A DNA stretch of 64,000 bases from Gemmatimonadota bacterium. Lineage in GTDB: Bacteria > Gemmatimonadota > Gemmatimonadetes > Gemmatimonadales > GWC2-71-9. The translations under genes and the position numbers were made by a program. Shown here in pieces: positions 1 through 8,851 of this stretch (its first letter is position 1; every line of letters starts with the position of its first letter). The stretch is taken from the NCBI GenBank assembly GCA_022710485.1, contig JAKLGU010000002.1, positions 213,616 to 277,615 on the forward strand, given 5' to 3'. The notes beneath the pieces are model-generated. The model searched no databases. It saw nothing but the letters and a program-made list of their open reading frames with translations, and was not told the DNA's origin.

Positions 1-198
1 GGTGCGGCGGTGGCGCCGATGACGCTGGAGGCCGAGGTGCTGCACTACGCTGACAACGCGAGCGCCAAGACGGCGAGCATGGCCGAGGCGCTGGCGGACG
101 CGGGCAATTTCGATGGGGAGAGCCTGGTCAGCACGCGAGGGCTCTGGCAACTCGACAGGCGGCGGGCGTATCGGGGCCGGAGCGACTGGGGAGGCTGA
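1..198 (+). CDS. 3' end of HD-domain 3'-5' exoribonuclease (YhaM-like), truncated by window edge
   Basis: The reading frame is open from the first base and ends in TGA. The 65 visible residues contain EAEVLHYADNASAKTASM, which resembles the last helices of YhaM-type HD phosphohydrolase nucleases, where a conserved EAE-LH-AD-DAK segment precedes the C-terminus. The end (W-LDRRRAYRG) also fits this family. Family role: a 3'-5' exonuclease acting on RNA and single-stranded DNA in the cytoplasm. The catalytic HD motif and any OB-fold domain lie outside the window, so activity cannot be judged. The identification rests on a short C-terminal match only. A hairpin terminator follows about 45 bases after the stop. 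Confidence 0.6.
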   Translation, partial: GAAVAPMTLEAEVLHYADNASAKTASMAEALADAGNFDGESLVSTRGLWQLDRRRAYRGRSDWGG

Positions 199-771
199 CC
201 AGGCCGACGCGGAATTCCGAAATGCGAAATTCCGAAATGCAGAAACGGCCGTCCGGTTCTTCGCCGGGCGGCCGTTTCCCACAATGACCCGACGGGGCGA
301 GGCCCTGTCGGTCGTGGCCCCGGCCGGACCGAAGTCGGGCTGGGGTCGTCGTTGCGAGCGCTGCGAGTCGGGTCGGGTCGCGGACCGTCCCTTCGCAAAG
401 CATCCCGAGGCGCCAGATCGGGGTGGGCGGAGCACGCGACTGGCTCCACCTGGCCCGGACGGCCTTGGTCCAGGATCATCGGTGATCGTGCCCTTACGGC
501 GTCGATCCCCTCCCCTGCTCCTCCGGTCCGAACCCATCTGAGCCGACCTGATCCTGCCCTGAAGGCATTCACTGGAACGTCCCAGACGCACCTCAAAGCT
601 AGGGGTGCCGAAAAATCACGCAAGTGCCTGTATTTATTCGGGTTACGAGATCTTGTGTGGGGGGAATGTGGAGGGGTAATCCGATGCTGGACAGCGCCGT
701 AACGAGCTTGTCCACCGTTTGTGGAAATGTGTATCCACAAATCCCCACGGCCCTCACCGGGGGCCGAGGGG
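199..771. other. 573-base intergenic region with direct repeat, hairpin and an AT-rich DnaA-box-like inverted repeat
   Basis: No convincing gene; open frames here lack start signals and family resemblance. A 13-base direct repeat (AATTCCGAAATGC at 213 and 228) precedes the terminator hairpin. From about 600 to 745 base composition becomes notably more AT-rich than the surroundings, and 718-741 holds TTTGTGGA and TCCACAAA as inverted arms around an 8-base spacer. The two genes flanking this region converge on it, so no ordinary promoter is required here. Confidence 0.5.
243..277 (+). terminator. intrinsic terminator after the exoribonuclease gene
   Basis: Arms AAACGGCCGTCCGG (243-256) and CCGGGCGGCCGTTT (264-277) pair over 14 bases with one G-T wobble around a 7-base loop. 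A short T run sits at the end of the right arm. It lies 45 bases after the stop at 198. Confidence 0.75.
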
Positions 772-1338
772 TCAGCTCTTCTTGCTGCCCGGGGGCGGAA
801 GCTTGACGTTGATGAAGCGGAGGTAGGTCTGGGCGGTCCGGCTGAAGGCATCCAGCTTGGTCTGAAGCTGTTTCATCTGGTGTGGGGCATTCTCGCGGAG
901 GGACACCTGGCTGGTGTCCGCGGCGAGGGCGGTCCAACGCTTCTGGCAATCTCGAAGCTCGCTCGCGAAGGCGGGCATCGCCTTCAGGAGATCGGCCTGG
1001 GCGTTCTTCTGCCCGGGTGTGGTCCAGACCCCCTGCTCGGTGACCGTCTTGGCGTTGGCGAGCGGGACCTCCGAGCGGGCGCATGCGGCCGCCACCGACC
1101 GGGCTCGCGCATGCATCCAGGCAAGCGAGCTGGAGGGGCTCATCTCGCTCATCAGTCGGGAGCCCGCCGCGGAGATGGTGGCGGTGGAGTCCCGCAGGAC
1201 GATGAACGCGCGCTGCTGCACCGCATGGGCGGCGTCGAGCGCGGTGTCCGGCTCGACGAACTGCTCCCGGCCGACCTGCGCCTGGAGCGGAGCGGCGGCC
1301 GCAAGCGCCACGATGGCGGCGAACACCTGACGGCTCAT
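772..1338 (-). CDS. secreted protein of unknown function
   Basis: 188 residues. It starts at an ATG inside the stop of the upstream gene (ATGA overlap), so the two are translationally coupled. Residues 1 to about 21 are a Sec signal peptide (MSRQVFAAIVALAAAAPLQA, then Q), placing the mature protein in the periplasm. The remainder is predicted mainly helical, Ala/Gln-rich, with two Cys residues and a Pro/Lys-rich C-terminus. No domain is recognised. The annotated frame could extend upstream, but the coupled ATG followed directly by a signal peptide is clearly the best start. Confidence 0.75.
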   Translation of the reverse strand: MSRQVFAAIVALAAAAPLQAQVGREQFVEPDTALDAAHAVQQRAFIVLRDSTATISAAGSRLMSEMSPSSSLAWMHARARSVAAACARSEVPLANAKTVTEQGVWTTPGQKNAQADLLKAMPAFASELRDCQKRWTALAADTSQVSLRENAPHQMKQLQTKLDAFSRTAQTYLRFINVKLPPPGSKKS

Positions 1339-1946
1339 GGCTCCATCCCGACTTCGATGTACCGGCAGACGACATCGCCGTCGGGCAGGGCGAAGAGGCA
1401 ACCGCCCGAGGAGGCCGCGAACCAGCCGGCCATCAGCGGGCGCGGAGAGTCCAGTTCCTGGAGGATGGGGCCGAGCCAGCGGCGGAGGTGCCGCAGTTCC
1501 GGCGCCCGCCGCCCGAGGAGGGCCATGAGCGCACCGACGCCGGAGGTGGCCCGGAGGAAGTGGGCCAGGGCGTGCGCCCGCTGGTTGAACTCCACCGCCT
1601 TCACGCCGGGCTCGTCGTAGAGGACGGAGCCCTCGAAGACGTCCATCGGCGGGGCGTCGAGGCGGGGACCCAGGTAGACGAACTGCCGGCCACGATCGGT
1701 CTTCCGCTCCACGACAGCCGCGGCGGTTTCACTGGTCAGGCGCCCGGCGTGCAGGAGGTCGTCGTCCCGGAGGATCCCGACCACACGGGTCCACTCCAGG
1801 GCGGCAAGGGCGGTGTCCATGGGGCAGCCGGCCTGGTCGTCGATGGCGATGAAGCGCGGCGCTTCGCCCGCCCGGAGCATGAAATGGGCGAGGCCTTCGG
1901 CGCGATCGTTGAAGCTGCGAACGACGAGATTCTGGGTCGTGGTCAT
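1335..1946 (-). CDS. hypothetical cytoplasmic protein
   Basis: 203 residues starting MTTTQNLVVRSFND. No signal peptide or membrane segment, and no recognised domain. The sequence is mixed alpha/beta with DDQAGCPMDTALAALEW and a DDDLLHAGRLTSE stretch; an enzyme or regulatory fold is possible but unsupported. The ATG at 1946 is chosen over an upstream in-frame codon because a TATCTT hexamer (typical -10 form in this window) lies only 9 bases before it. The stop overlaps the next gene start by 4 bases, so it forms a two-gene operon with the secreted protein. Confidence 0.65.
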   Translation of the reverse strand: MTTTQNLVVRSFNDRAEGLAHFMLRAGEAPRFIAIDDQAGCPMDTALAALEWTRVVGILRDDDLLHAGRLTSETAAAVVERKTDRGRQFVYLGPRLDAPPMDVFEGSVLYDEPGVKAVEFNQRAHALAHFLRATSGVGALMALLGRRAPELRHLRRWLGPILQELDSPRPLMAGWFAASSGGCLFALPDGDVVCRYIEVGMEP

Positions 1947-1995
1947 AGGGGACGGAAGATATGCGGATTCCGCCCCCGGGGCCACCACCAGCCCG

Positions 1996-3966
1996 CTAGG
2001 GCGTCAACTCGTTCTTCGGCTCGACCCGGACGATCCAGAGCCCGGAAAAGACGTCCGGCACGTAGATCTTGCCGTCCCGGTAGATGGCTCCCCACGCCAT
2101 GGCGGCGTTCGGGAAGTTCCCCTTCGAGTCGCCGGTGTACACGTGGGCGATCTCCCGGTCCTGGGCCAGAAGGTCGCCCCGCAGTTCCCCGCTCACGTCC
2201 AGCACCCGCAACCCGCCCTGGTAGTCGCCGAGGTAGAGCGTGTCGCCGGCCACCCAGACGTTGTGGGTGCCGCCGTCCCTCGGCTCGTACCAGGCCACCT
2301 CGCGCGGCTTCGTGATGTCGGAGACGTCCAGCACATGGAGCCGGCCGTAGGCCCGCCCGAGCCCGAGGAGGCTCGGGCCCGCGGTGACCTGCGGCTTGGC
2401 GGCGAAGACCTCGTCGCCCACGAAGACGTAGCGCCCGCTCCGCCAGGCGGTGTGGGTCCCGCGAATGAACCCCGGCCCGCCGACCGCCGCGACGTCGCGG
2501 TAGAGCGACTCGAGGTCGTACTTGTACTGCGACACGAACTGCGGGTTCTCGGGGCTGCCGCCGCGCATCCCGTTCCCGACGTCGAGGACGATCAGGCCGT
2601 CGTTCCAGTAGCTGAGGTAGGCCAGACCGTCTTGCACGTCGATGTCGTGCAGCATCCGGCCCGCGCCGCTGCCTGGCGTCTCCCAGCGCGCGACCTGCTT
2701 CGGCGCCATCGGGTCCCGGATGTCGATGACGCGCATCGAGCCCGTCGCGTCGTCGGTCAGGTAGACGTACCCCCGGTAGATGAACGTGCTGTGCACGCCC
2801 CCGCTGACGGTCTCGGTGAATTCCGACACCACCTTCGGGTGCGCGGGATCCTCGAACGACAGCACGACGATCCCGTTCTTCCGCGACGACGCGCCCTCGC
2901 GGGTCAGGACGCCGTACCGCCCGTCCTCGGTGGTCATGATGTCGTTGATGGCGCGGGCGTCCACCATGACCGAGTCGGTGATGACCGGCGCGGCCGGATC
3001 GGCGAGGTCGATGGCGTACACCCGGTCGCCGAGCGTGGAGAGATAGCCATGCCGGCCGTCGGGATGGAGCCAGAATTCCATGGTCGCGAACCCCTTCACC
3101 GGCACGCGCCCCACCAGGGTGGTCGGGCGCACGGCATCGCGCGGGACCACGGTGATCGTGGCGGTGGCCGCCCGCCCCGCGAAGGCGCCGACGGCCCGGT
3201 AGGTCCCCGGCTCGCTGGCCACGAAGGCGCCGTCCGGCTCGATCAGGCCGGAGCCGGGATTGACCATCCACTCGGGGAGGACGTCGGCCACGGCGGCGCC
3301 CGACCGGTCGCGGGCCTCGAAGGCGAGCCGCACGACGTCGCCGGTCCGCACGGTGGCGACGGCAGGCTTCACCTCCACGGTGGCGACGGGGTTGGCGACC
3401 ACCGACAGCTGGAGGGTGGCGCTCGCCTGGCCGGCGCGCGCCGTTACGATGGCGCGCCCCGGACGGACCGCGGTCAGGATGCCGGTGCTCGACACGGACA
3501 GGACGCCGGGCTGGTCCGACGTCCAGCTCACCGGATCGTGCCGCCGGTCGCCGTCGGCCGAGGTGACGGTGGCGGAGAGCGCCACGGCCTGGCCGGCGTA
3601 GAGCCGGCGGGGCGCCGGCTCGAGGGTGATCGCCGCCGCGGGGCCGGGCACGATGGTGATGACAGCGAAGGCGGTCTTCGCGCGGCCGCCCCCCTGCGAG
3701 GACGCGAGGGCCGTCACCCGGAGCGCGCCGACGGCGCCCGCCGTGGCGAGCCCGGTGCTGTCCACCGTGCCCTCGAACTGTCCGCCGGCCTGGAACCAGC
3801 GGATGCGGACGTCCGACAACTCGCGCCCCGCGGAATCGAACGCCTGGGCCGTGAGGCGGAGCGTGTCCCCGACCGCCACGGCCGCCTCGGCGGGGCGGAT
3901 GGTCACGGAGGCGACGGGCGTGGGCGTCGGCACCTGCTGGATCATCAGGGCAAGGGCGAGCAGCAT
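1996..3966 (-). CDS. secreted Ig-like (BIg2) plus LVIVD-repeat beta-propeller protein
   Basis: 656 residues. A short hydrophobic leader (MLLALALMIQQ) is followed by three Ig-like domains of the bacterial Big_2 type at roughly 20-100, 110-205 and 205-300. Each has the GDTLRL / GQAVALSATV strand pattern and ends in TV.A motifs. From about 310 to the end come LVIVD-type propeller repeats, for example VYAIDLADPAAPVITDS, IVVLSFEDPAHPKVV, MRVIDIRDPMAPKQV, LIVLDVGNG and RVLDVSGELRGD. Such proteins are extracytoplasmic; the ligand is unknown. A paralogue with the same domain order lies at 59046-61082. It is divergent from ogt. A CGGAG ribosome site precedes ATG 3966 and a TAACTT hexamer about 30 bases further upstream may be its -10. 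Confidence 0.85.
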   Translation of the reverse strand: MLLALALMIQQVPTPTPVASVTIRPAEAAVAVGDTLRLTAQAFDSAGRELSDVRIRWFQAGGQFEGTVDSTGLATAGAVGALRVTALASSQGGGRAKTAFAVITIVPGPAAAITLEPAPRRLYAGQAVALSATVTSADGDRRHDPVSWTSDQPGVLSVSSTGILTAVRPGRAIVTARAGQASATLQLSVVANPVATVEVKPAVATVRTGDVVRLAFEARDRSGAAVADVLPEWMVNPGSGLIEPDGAFVASEPGTYRAVGAFAGRAATATITVVPRDAVRPTTLVGRVPVKGFATMEFWLHPDGRHGYLSTLGDRVYAIDLADPAAPVITDSVMVDARAINDIMTTEDGRYGVLTREGASSRKNGIVVLSFEDPAHPKVVSEFTETVSGGVHSTFIYRGYVYLTDDATGSMRVIDIRDPMAPKQVARWETPGSGAGRMLHDIDVQDGLAYLSYWNDGLIVLDVGNGMRGGSPENPQFVSQYKYDLESLYRDVAAVGGPGFIRGTHTAWRSGRYVFVGDEVFAAKPQVTAGPSLLGLGRAYGRLHVLDVSDITKPREVAWYEPRDGGTHNVWVAGDTLYLGDYQGGLRVLDVSGELRGDLLAQDREIAHVYTGDSKGNFPNAAMAWGAIYRDGKIYVPDVFSGLWIVRVEPKNELTP

Positions 3967-4056
3967 CGAGTGTCTCCGCAATGGGGGATCGCACAAGTTA
4001 CACGCCGCCGGGCCGGCGTCCACCTGCCGCGCGTGGCCAACCCATCCCTCCATGGA

Positions 4057-4067
4057 TAGATTGCCGC
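4057..4067 (+). promoter_or_regulatory. putative -10 element (TAGATT) of ogt with a short overlapping upstream ORF
   Basis: TAGATT at 4057-4062 is followed 5 bases later by an ATG at 4068. That ATG opens a seven-codon frame (stop at 4089-4091) overlapping the ogt start out of frame. Transcription probably starts near 4068, leaving ogt with its own GGAGAGG ribosome site at 4070-4076. Confidence 0.4.
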
Positions 4068-4080
4068 ATGGAGAGGGACC

Positions 4081-4617
4081 ATGCGCATTGAGTGGACGTC
4101 GTACCAGTCGCCCGTCGGCGTGCTCACGATCCTCGAGGCGCGCGAGGGCCCGCTGATCGTGGAATTCGCCGAACGGACCGGGCGGCTGAACCTGGCGGAG
4201 CGCCTGCGTGAGCGGGCGCCCGGGGCGATCATCGACACCGGGCCCTGTCGGCAGGCCACTTCCTGGCTCACGGCCTACTTCGCCGGCCGGCCGCGTCCGT
4301 TCGCCTACCCCGAGTACCTGCCCGACTACCTGAGCGTGACCGACGCCCAGCAGGCGGTGTGGCGCGCGCTGACCACCATCCCCTTCGGCGAGACCCGGTC
4401 CTACGAAGACATCGCGACGCTCACCGGCATCCACCCGCGGGCGGTCGGGCAGTTGAACGGCTCCAATCACCTCGCGATCCTGCTCCCGTGTCACCGGGTG
4501 GTCGGCAAGGACGGCGGCCTGGTCGGGTACGGCGGCGGCCTCGAGACGAAGGCGTGGCTCCTCGACCACGAGTTGCGCTCGGTCGGGCTGGTCCTGTCCG
4601 CGCCGCCGGCGTATTGA
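4081..4617 (+). CDS. ogt: methylated-DNA--protein-cysteine S-methyltransferase
   Basis: 178 residues, normal for Ogt/MGMT. It repairs O6-alkylguanine by moving the alkyl group onto its own cysteine in a single-turnover reaction in the cytoplasm. The active-site motif LLPCHRVVG is present with Cys137; the recognition-helix segment [12 protein letters not shown] and the downstream [16 protein letters not shown] loop match the family. The segment just before the active site reads [11 protein letters not shown] rather than the usual N-x-NP, a small deviation. The N-terminal ribonuclease-like domain spans 1-85. GGAGAGG lies 5 bases before the ATG. It is monocistronic and divergent from the Ig-LVIVD gene. 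Confidence 0.93.
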   Translation: MRIEWTSYQSPVGVLTILEAREGPLIVEFAERTGRLNLAERLRERAPGAIIDTGPCRQATSWLTAYFAGRPRPFAYPEYLPDYLSVTDAQQAVWRALTTIPFGETRSYEDIATLTGIHPRAVGQLNGSNHLAILLPCHRVVGKDGGLVGYGGGLETKAWLLDHELRSVGLVLSAPPAY

Positions 4618-4747
4618 CAGAAATCCCCTCGTTTCACAGCTTGCACCATGCACGGCAGTCGCACGAACGGAGTCGTCGTGGTTCTCGCCGCTCGGATGCG
4701 CCAGCTCCGGTCGGCCGTTTTTTTCCCGTCGAACTGAGGTTGCGGCA

Positions 4748-4948
4748 ATGGCGAAGGGCACCGTGAAGTGGTTCAACGACGCGAAGGGCTTCGGTTTCAT
4801 CGCGCAAGAGGGAGGCAAGGACGTCTTCGTGCACCACACCGCGATCACCATGGAGGGATTCCGGTCCCTGGCCGAGGGAGACGCGGTCGAGTTCGACATC
4901 GTCGAGGGACCGAAGGGCCTGCAGGCGGCCAACGTCCGGAAGGCTTGA
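4748..4948 (+). CDS. cspA: cold-shock protein, CspA family
   Basis: 66 residues forming one complete cold-shock OB fold. RNP1 (KGFGFIAQ) and RNP2 (DVFVHHTAI) are intact, with the opening [13 protein letters not shown]. It binds single-stranded RNA/DNA as an RNA chaperone. The 130-base gap after ogt, which includes a poly-T stretch near 4720, would give a long 5' leader, a common feature of cold-regulated csp mRNAs; no specific thermosensor fold was worked out here. GAGG lies upstream of ATG 4748. Its stop overlaps a TTG start of the next gene. Confidence 0.95.
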   Translation: MAKGTVKWFNDAKGFGFIAQEGGKDVFVHHTAITMEGFRSLAEGDAVEFDIVEGPKGLQAANVRKA

Positions 4949-5496
4949 TCGTCGCCTGGCGCGGCCTCGCCGCCGCCCTTGCCGTCCTCTGCGCCGCGGC
5001 GCCGGTCGCGGCGCAGGGGACACCCCTCTCCTTCTTCGGCTTCCGGGCCGGCGTCCCCCTCGCGGCCATCGACGCGCAGGTCCGCCTCCTGCTCGGCACC
5101 GGACTCTCCTGCCAGCGGAGCAAGGCCGACCCGCGGCTGCAGGAGTGCCGCGCGACGATCGCCGATCCCGTCGCCAACACGCCGGTCTCCGTCTGGCTCG
5201 CGGCCATCGACAGCATGACGGGCGTGATCACGATCTCGGCGACGCTCCCGACGGCCGATTTCTCGCGCTGGCGCGACGAGCTCGAGGAGGTGCACGGCCC
5301 GCGCGCCGCCACGGTGCAAGGGGCGCAGGGCATGGCGCAGTGGATCGCGGACACCCAGATGCTGCGCCTCACCTGGCGCGCGGGGACGGGCCGCGTCGAA
5401 ACCTCGGTCAGCATCGTCGACGGCCCCGTCCTCGACGGGTGGAACCTCGGCGACACCGCGCCCGCGCGGATTGCCAAGCCCCGCCCACCCGGCTAA
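4945..5496 (+). CDS. secreted protein of unknown function, coupled to cspA
   Basis: 183 residues if started at TTG 4945, which overlaps the cspA stop (TTGA). This start is chosen because it is followed directly by a clean signal peptide ([20 protein letters not shown], then Q) and preceded by GGAAGG. No ATG or GTG exists between the cspA stop and the signal peptide. The mature part (about 160 residues) has two Cys residues ([16 protein letters not shown]) that may form a disulfide in the periplasm. No domain is recognised. The gene may be co-transcribed with cspA simply by position. Confidence 0.65.
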   Translation: MIVAWRGLAAALAVLCAAAPVAAQGTPLSFFGFRAGVPLAAIDAQVRLLLGTGLSCQRSKADPRLQECRATIADPVANTPVSVWLAAIDSMTGVITISATLPTADFSRWRDELEEVHGPRAATVQGAQGMAQWIADTQMLRLTWRAGTGRVETSVSIVDGPVLDGWNLGDTAPARIAKPRPPG

Positions 5497-5565
5497 CCTA
5501 CGGTATCTCCCCTGAGCACTCGTCCGCACGCGCGGATTTCCACAGCATCACGCCCGGAGTCTGAC

Positions 5566-6708
5566 GTGGTCCTGCATTTTCCTCGGCCGGGTCGGACGCG
5601 CGCTTGCGCCGTCCTGCTGGGCCTGGTCGTCCTTGGCGCCTGCGGGCGGGGGAGCGGCCCCGTGCAGATCGGCGTGGCCGCCAACTTCACCGACCCGCTG
5701 AGCCTTCCCATCCGGTACGGCGCCCAGCTGGCGGCGGAGGAGATCAACGCGGCGGGCGGCATCAACGGCCGGCCCATCGAACTGGTTGAGCGGGAGGACT
5801 ACGCCGACGCCGATTCCGCCGTCGTCGTCGCCACCGACTTCTACAATTCCCCCGTGGTCGCGGTCATCGGCCACGGCTTTTCCGGACCCACCCTCGCCGC
5901 CGCCCCGGTCTACAACGGCGGCAGCAACCCCCTCCTCGAGATCGCGCCGGCCGCCTCCGCCCCCGCGGTGACCGACGCCGGCCCCTACACCTTCCGGCTC
6001 TGCCCCAGCGACCTCGCGCACGGTTCGGCGCTGGCGCGCTGGGCGCGCGAGCGGCTGGGACTCACCCGCGGCGCGGTGTTCTACACGAACAGCGAATACG
6101 GGCGCGGCATCCGCACCGCGTTCGAGGCGGAGTTCGCCTCGCTCGACGGGGCGGTGGTAGGCTCCTATCCCTATCTCGGCGACACGCCGGACGTCGGCCC
6201 GTACGTGGACCTCCTGTCGCGGGACAAGCGGGCGCAGTTCATGCTCATCGCGGGCTACGACCCCGACGCGCGGACCATCCTGACCGAGGCGCGGAAGAAG
6301 AACCTGACCATCCCCGCGATGGGCGGCGACGGCCTCGAGCAGATCGCGCTCAGCGGCCCGGTGGCCAACGGCACCTACGTCACCTCCTCGTACTTCAGCC
6401 AGACCGCCACCGCGGCCAACCAGCGCTTCGTCAGCGCGTACAAGGCGCGATTCCCGACGGCCGGCGAGCCCAACGGCTCGGGGGCGGCCGCGTACGACGC
6501 CGTGTACATGCTGCAGGAGGCGATGCAGCGGGTCGGCACCGACCGGAAAGCGGTGCGCGACGCCTTCGCCGGCATCGGGACCGCCACGCCGGCGTTCGAG
6601 GGGGCCATGGGCACCATCGCCTTCGACGAGAACGGCGACGTCCCGAGCCTCAAGATCTACGTCGGCCAGGTGCGCGACGGCGTCATGCAGCCGGCGGAGG
6701 GGCAATGA
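5566..6708 (+). CDS. periplasmic substrate-binding lipoprotein, Leu/Ile/Val-type (Peripla_BP_6), partner of chemoreceptor
   Basis: 380 residues from GTG 5566, with GGAG upstream. The N-terminus is a lipoprotein signal ending in LVVLGAC (lipobox). The body is a two-lobed type I periplasmic binding protein: [20 protein letters not shown] opens lobe 1, followed by [19 protein letters not shown], a hallmark of branched-chain amino-acid/amide binding proteins. Later segments [14 protein letters not shown] and [17 protein letters not shown] match the family. No ABC permease or ATPase gene is adjacent. Instead its TGA overlaps the ATG of a chemoreceptor gene, suggesting that this protein delivers a ligand signal to the receptor rather than, or as well as, feeding transport. 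The ligand is not predictable. Confidence 0.88.
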   Translation: MVLHFPRPGRTRACAVLLGLVVLGACGRGSGPVQIGVAANFTDPLSLPIRYGAQLAAEEINAAGGINGRPIELVEREDYADADSAVVVATDFYNSPVVAVIGHGFSGPTLAAAPVYNGGSNPLLEIAPAASAPAVTDAGPYTFRLCPSDLAHGSALARWARERLGLTRGAVFYTNSEYGRGIRTAFEAEFASLDGAVVGSYPYLGDTPDVGPYVDLLSRDKRAQFMLIAGYDPDARTILTEARKKNLTIPAMGGDGLEQIALSGPVANGTYVTSSYFSQTATAANQRFVSAYKARFPTAGEPNGSGAAAYDAVYMLQEAMQRVGTDRKAVRDAFAGIGTATPAFEGAMGTIAFDENGDVPSLKIYVGQVRDGVMQPAEGQ

Positions 6709-8399
6709 ACCCGCTCAAGAGCCTCCGGAGCCGGGTCAGCCTGGGCATGACGATCCTGGTGACGCTCGTGCTGCTCATCGCGGTCAGCGCCACGCGGGCG
6801 GTGCGCTCCATCAGCCAGGCGGTCGAGACCGAGACCACCGCGCTGCTGGCCGGCACCGAGGCGGGCAGCGGCCTGGTCGGCGCCATCCTCAACGAGATCC
6901 GGAGCGCCGAGCAGTACCTGCTCGACCCCTCCGTCGCGCTGCAGCAGGAGTTCATCGCCAGCGGCGATTCCGCGTACGCCTACCAGCAGACGTTCCGACA
7001 GCTCACCGGCCTCTCGACACAGGACCGGTACATCACGAACAAGATCGCCGAGGAACAGGCCGCCATCGAGGTGGCCTACGCGATGGCGCACGCGCTGGCC
7101 GACCTCGGCCGGGACGCGGAGGCGCGCCGCTTCGCCAACGCGGCGCGCGAGCCGGCCGACACCCTGGTGGCGGACGTGCGGGCCCTCTCCCGCTCGCAGA
7201 GCACGCGGGCGCTGATCCGGATCCAGAGCCTGCGGGAGGAGGCCGGCCGGCGGGAGCGGAACGTGTGGGCGCTCTTCGGCCTGGCGCTCATCCTCGGCGT
7301 CGCGACCACGATCTATACCGTGCGCACCGTGGACCGCCCGCTCCGCCGCCTGGTCGGCGCCGCGGAGCGCTTCGGCGCCGGTGACCTCCGACCGGTCACG
7401 CTCGGCGAGATGCCCACCGAACTCGGCCGGCTCGCCGCGGCCATGGACGAGATGGCCGCGCGCCTCCGCGAAGTCGTCGGGATCGTGGTGAAGGAGTCGA
7501 ACCAGATCAGCGGGAGCGCCAGCGACTTCTCCGCCATGAGCGAGGAGCTGGCCGCCAGCAGCGGCGAGATCTCCACTGCCATGGTCAAGATGTCGCACAG
7601 CGCCGAGTCGCAGGTGCACGGGATGCGGGACGCCGACGGGCTCCTCGGCCGGCTCCGCGCCACCGCCGCCGAGGCCGACGAGGCGTCCACCCGCGTCGTG
7701 GCGCTGGGCGACACCATCCGGGACCTGGCCGTCCGGCACCGCACCGACGTGGCCGCCGCTGGGCAGACGCTGCTCGACGTGCGGGAGGTGGTGCAGACCT
7801 CCGCGCAGCAGGTCCAGGAGCTCGCCCGGAAGTCGGAGTCGATCACCGAGTTCATCGACCTCATCAAGCAGATCTCATCGCAGACCAACCTGCTCGCGCT
7901 GAACGCCGCCATCGAGGCGGCGCGCGCCGGCGAGCACGGGCGCGGCTTCGCCGTGGTGGCCGAGGAGGTGCGGCACCTGGCGGACTCCAGCGCCCGCGCA
8001 GCGGAGGACGTGACCAAGACGGTCCAGTTCATCCGGAACCAGGTGCGCGAGGTGTCGGGCACGATGCAGGTGGGCACGACGAAGGTCCGCGGGATCGAGG
8101 GGGTCGCGAACGCCGCCGCCCGCGCCCTCGACGACATCGGCGCCGCGGTGCAGGAGGTCCGGACGGCGGCGGCGGTCGTCTCGGCGCAGGCGGCGCTGAA
8201 CCGGACCATCGTGGACCAGCTCGGCGGCAAGACGGCCGAGGTGGCCGCCTCCGCCACCGAGCACGCATCGGCAAGCCAGGAAGTCACGGCGGCCGCGGAG
8301 GAGCAGAGCGCGTCCACGGAAGAGATGGCCGCCGCCGCCGGCGACCTGCTGCAGGGCGCCACCCGGCTCACCGATGCGATGAGCGCCTTCCGGACCTGA
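6705..8399 (+). CDS. methyl-accepting chemotaxis protein
   Basis: 564 residues. Transmembrane helix 1 is at about 12-32. A helical periplasmic sensor of roughly 150 residues follows, with transmembrane helix 2 at about 187-207. A HAMP domain ([18 protein letters not shown] and following) leads to a long coiled-coil signalling domain. The hairpin tip carries the invariant [20 protein letters not shown] and [18 protein letters not shown]. It should activate CheA via CheW at the inner membrane, though no che genes are in the window. The start overlaps the stop of the substrate-binding protein (ATGA). The small helical-bundle sensor suits indirect sensing through that protein; this partnership is inferred from gene order. 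A strong terminator follows. Confidence 0.93.
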   Translation: MNPLKSLRSRVSLGMTILVTLVLLIAVSATRAVRSISQAVETETTALLAGTEAGSGLVGAILNEIRSAEQYLLDPSVALQQEFIASGDSAYAYQQTFRQLTGLSTQDRYITNKIAEEQAAIEVAYAMAHALADLGRDAEARRFANAAREPADTLVADVRALSRSQSTRALIRIQSLREEAGRRERNVWALFGLALILGVATTIYTVRTVDRPLRRLVGAAERFGAGDLRPVTLGEMPTELGRLAAAMDEMAARLREVVGIVVKESNQISGSASDFSAMSEELAASSGEISTAMVKMSHSAESQVHGMRDADGLLGRLRATAAEADEASTRVVALGDTIRDLAVRHRTDVAAAGQTLLDVREVVQTSAQQVQELARKSESITEFIDLIKQISSQTNLLALNAAIEAARAGEHGRGFAVVAEEVRHLADSSARAAEDVTKTVQFIRNQVREVSGTMQVGTTKVRGIEGVANAAARALDDIGAAVQEVRTAAAVVSAQAALNRTIVDQLGGKTAEVAASATEHASASQEVTAAAEEQSASTEEMAAAAGDLLQGATRLTDAMSAFRT

Positions 8400-8421
8400 C
8401 GCACCGCCCGCCCGAACGCAG

Positions 8422-8451
8422 AGCGCCCCCCGGCAATTGCCGGGGGGCGCT
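8422..8451. terminator. bidirectional intrinsic terminator between convergent genes
   Basis: A perfect 15+15-base palindrome centred at 8436/8437 (left arm AGCGCCCCCCGGCAA) is followed on the plus strand by TTTCGT. It sits between the chemoreceptor stop (8399) and the convergent gene ending at 8471, so it can serve both. Confidence 0.85.
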
Positions 8452-8470
8452 TTCGTGTCCAGGTGCCGGG

Positions 8471-8851
8471 CTAGCGCTTCTTCTTCTTCGCGGCCGGCTT
8501 CTTCGGATGCGCCTTCGGTTTGGCGGGCTTGGCCTTCGCCTTCGGCTTGGGCTTGGACGGCGCCTTTCCCTTGCCGGCCTTGGGGCGGGCGGCGATCCGG
8601 TCGAGCTTCTTCTGGTGCGCCGCCTTCAGGTCGGTCATGAGCCGGTCGCCCTCGTCCTCGGCCAGGAGGCCGCGGCGCGTGGCGTACTTGACGAGCTCGT
8701 CGGCATCGGCGATGTCGAACTCCGAGAGCCGGGCCGCCGCGCGGATGACGTTGACCAGCGCATCCGCCACAGGGCTCCGGAGCACCGTCGCGATGCCGGG
8801 AAGGCTCTCGAGCAGGGTGGAAATCTGGGCGCCACCAAGTTCAGAAACCAC
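8471..8851 (-). CDS. small protein with Lys/Pro/Ala-rich histone-H1-like tail
   Basis: 126 residues from GTG 8851, chosen because AAGGAG lies at ideal spacing before it; an upstream in-frame ATG at 8890 has no such site. Residues 1-80 are a predicted helical domain (SELGGAQISTLLESLPGIAT...). The last 45 residues are almost wholly Lys, Pro and Ala (KPKPKAKAKPAKPKAHP), resembling histone H1-like and AlgP-type tails that bind nucleic acid. Function is unknown; binding DNA or RNA is inference from charge. The gene is monocistronic and converges on the chemoreceptor terminator. Confidence 0.7.
   Translation of the reverse strand: MVSELGGAQISTLLESLPGIATVLRSPVADALVNVIRAAARLSEFDIADADELVKYATRRGLLAEDEGDRLMTDLKAAHQKKLDRIAARPKAGKGKAPSKPKPKAKAKPAKPKAHPKKPAAKKKKR

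Noticed and set aside
3967..5529. The open frame that would extend the Ig-LVIVD protein to about 1177 residues
   Set aside because: The extension runs antisense to ogt, cspA and the following gene, has no signal sequence at its start and low-complexity composition; it is a GC-driven shadow.
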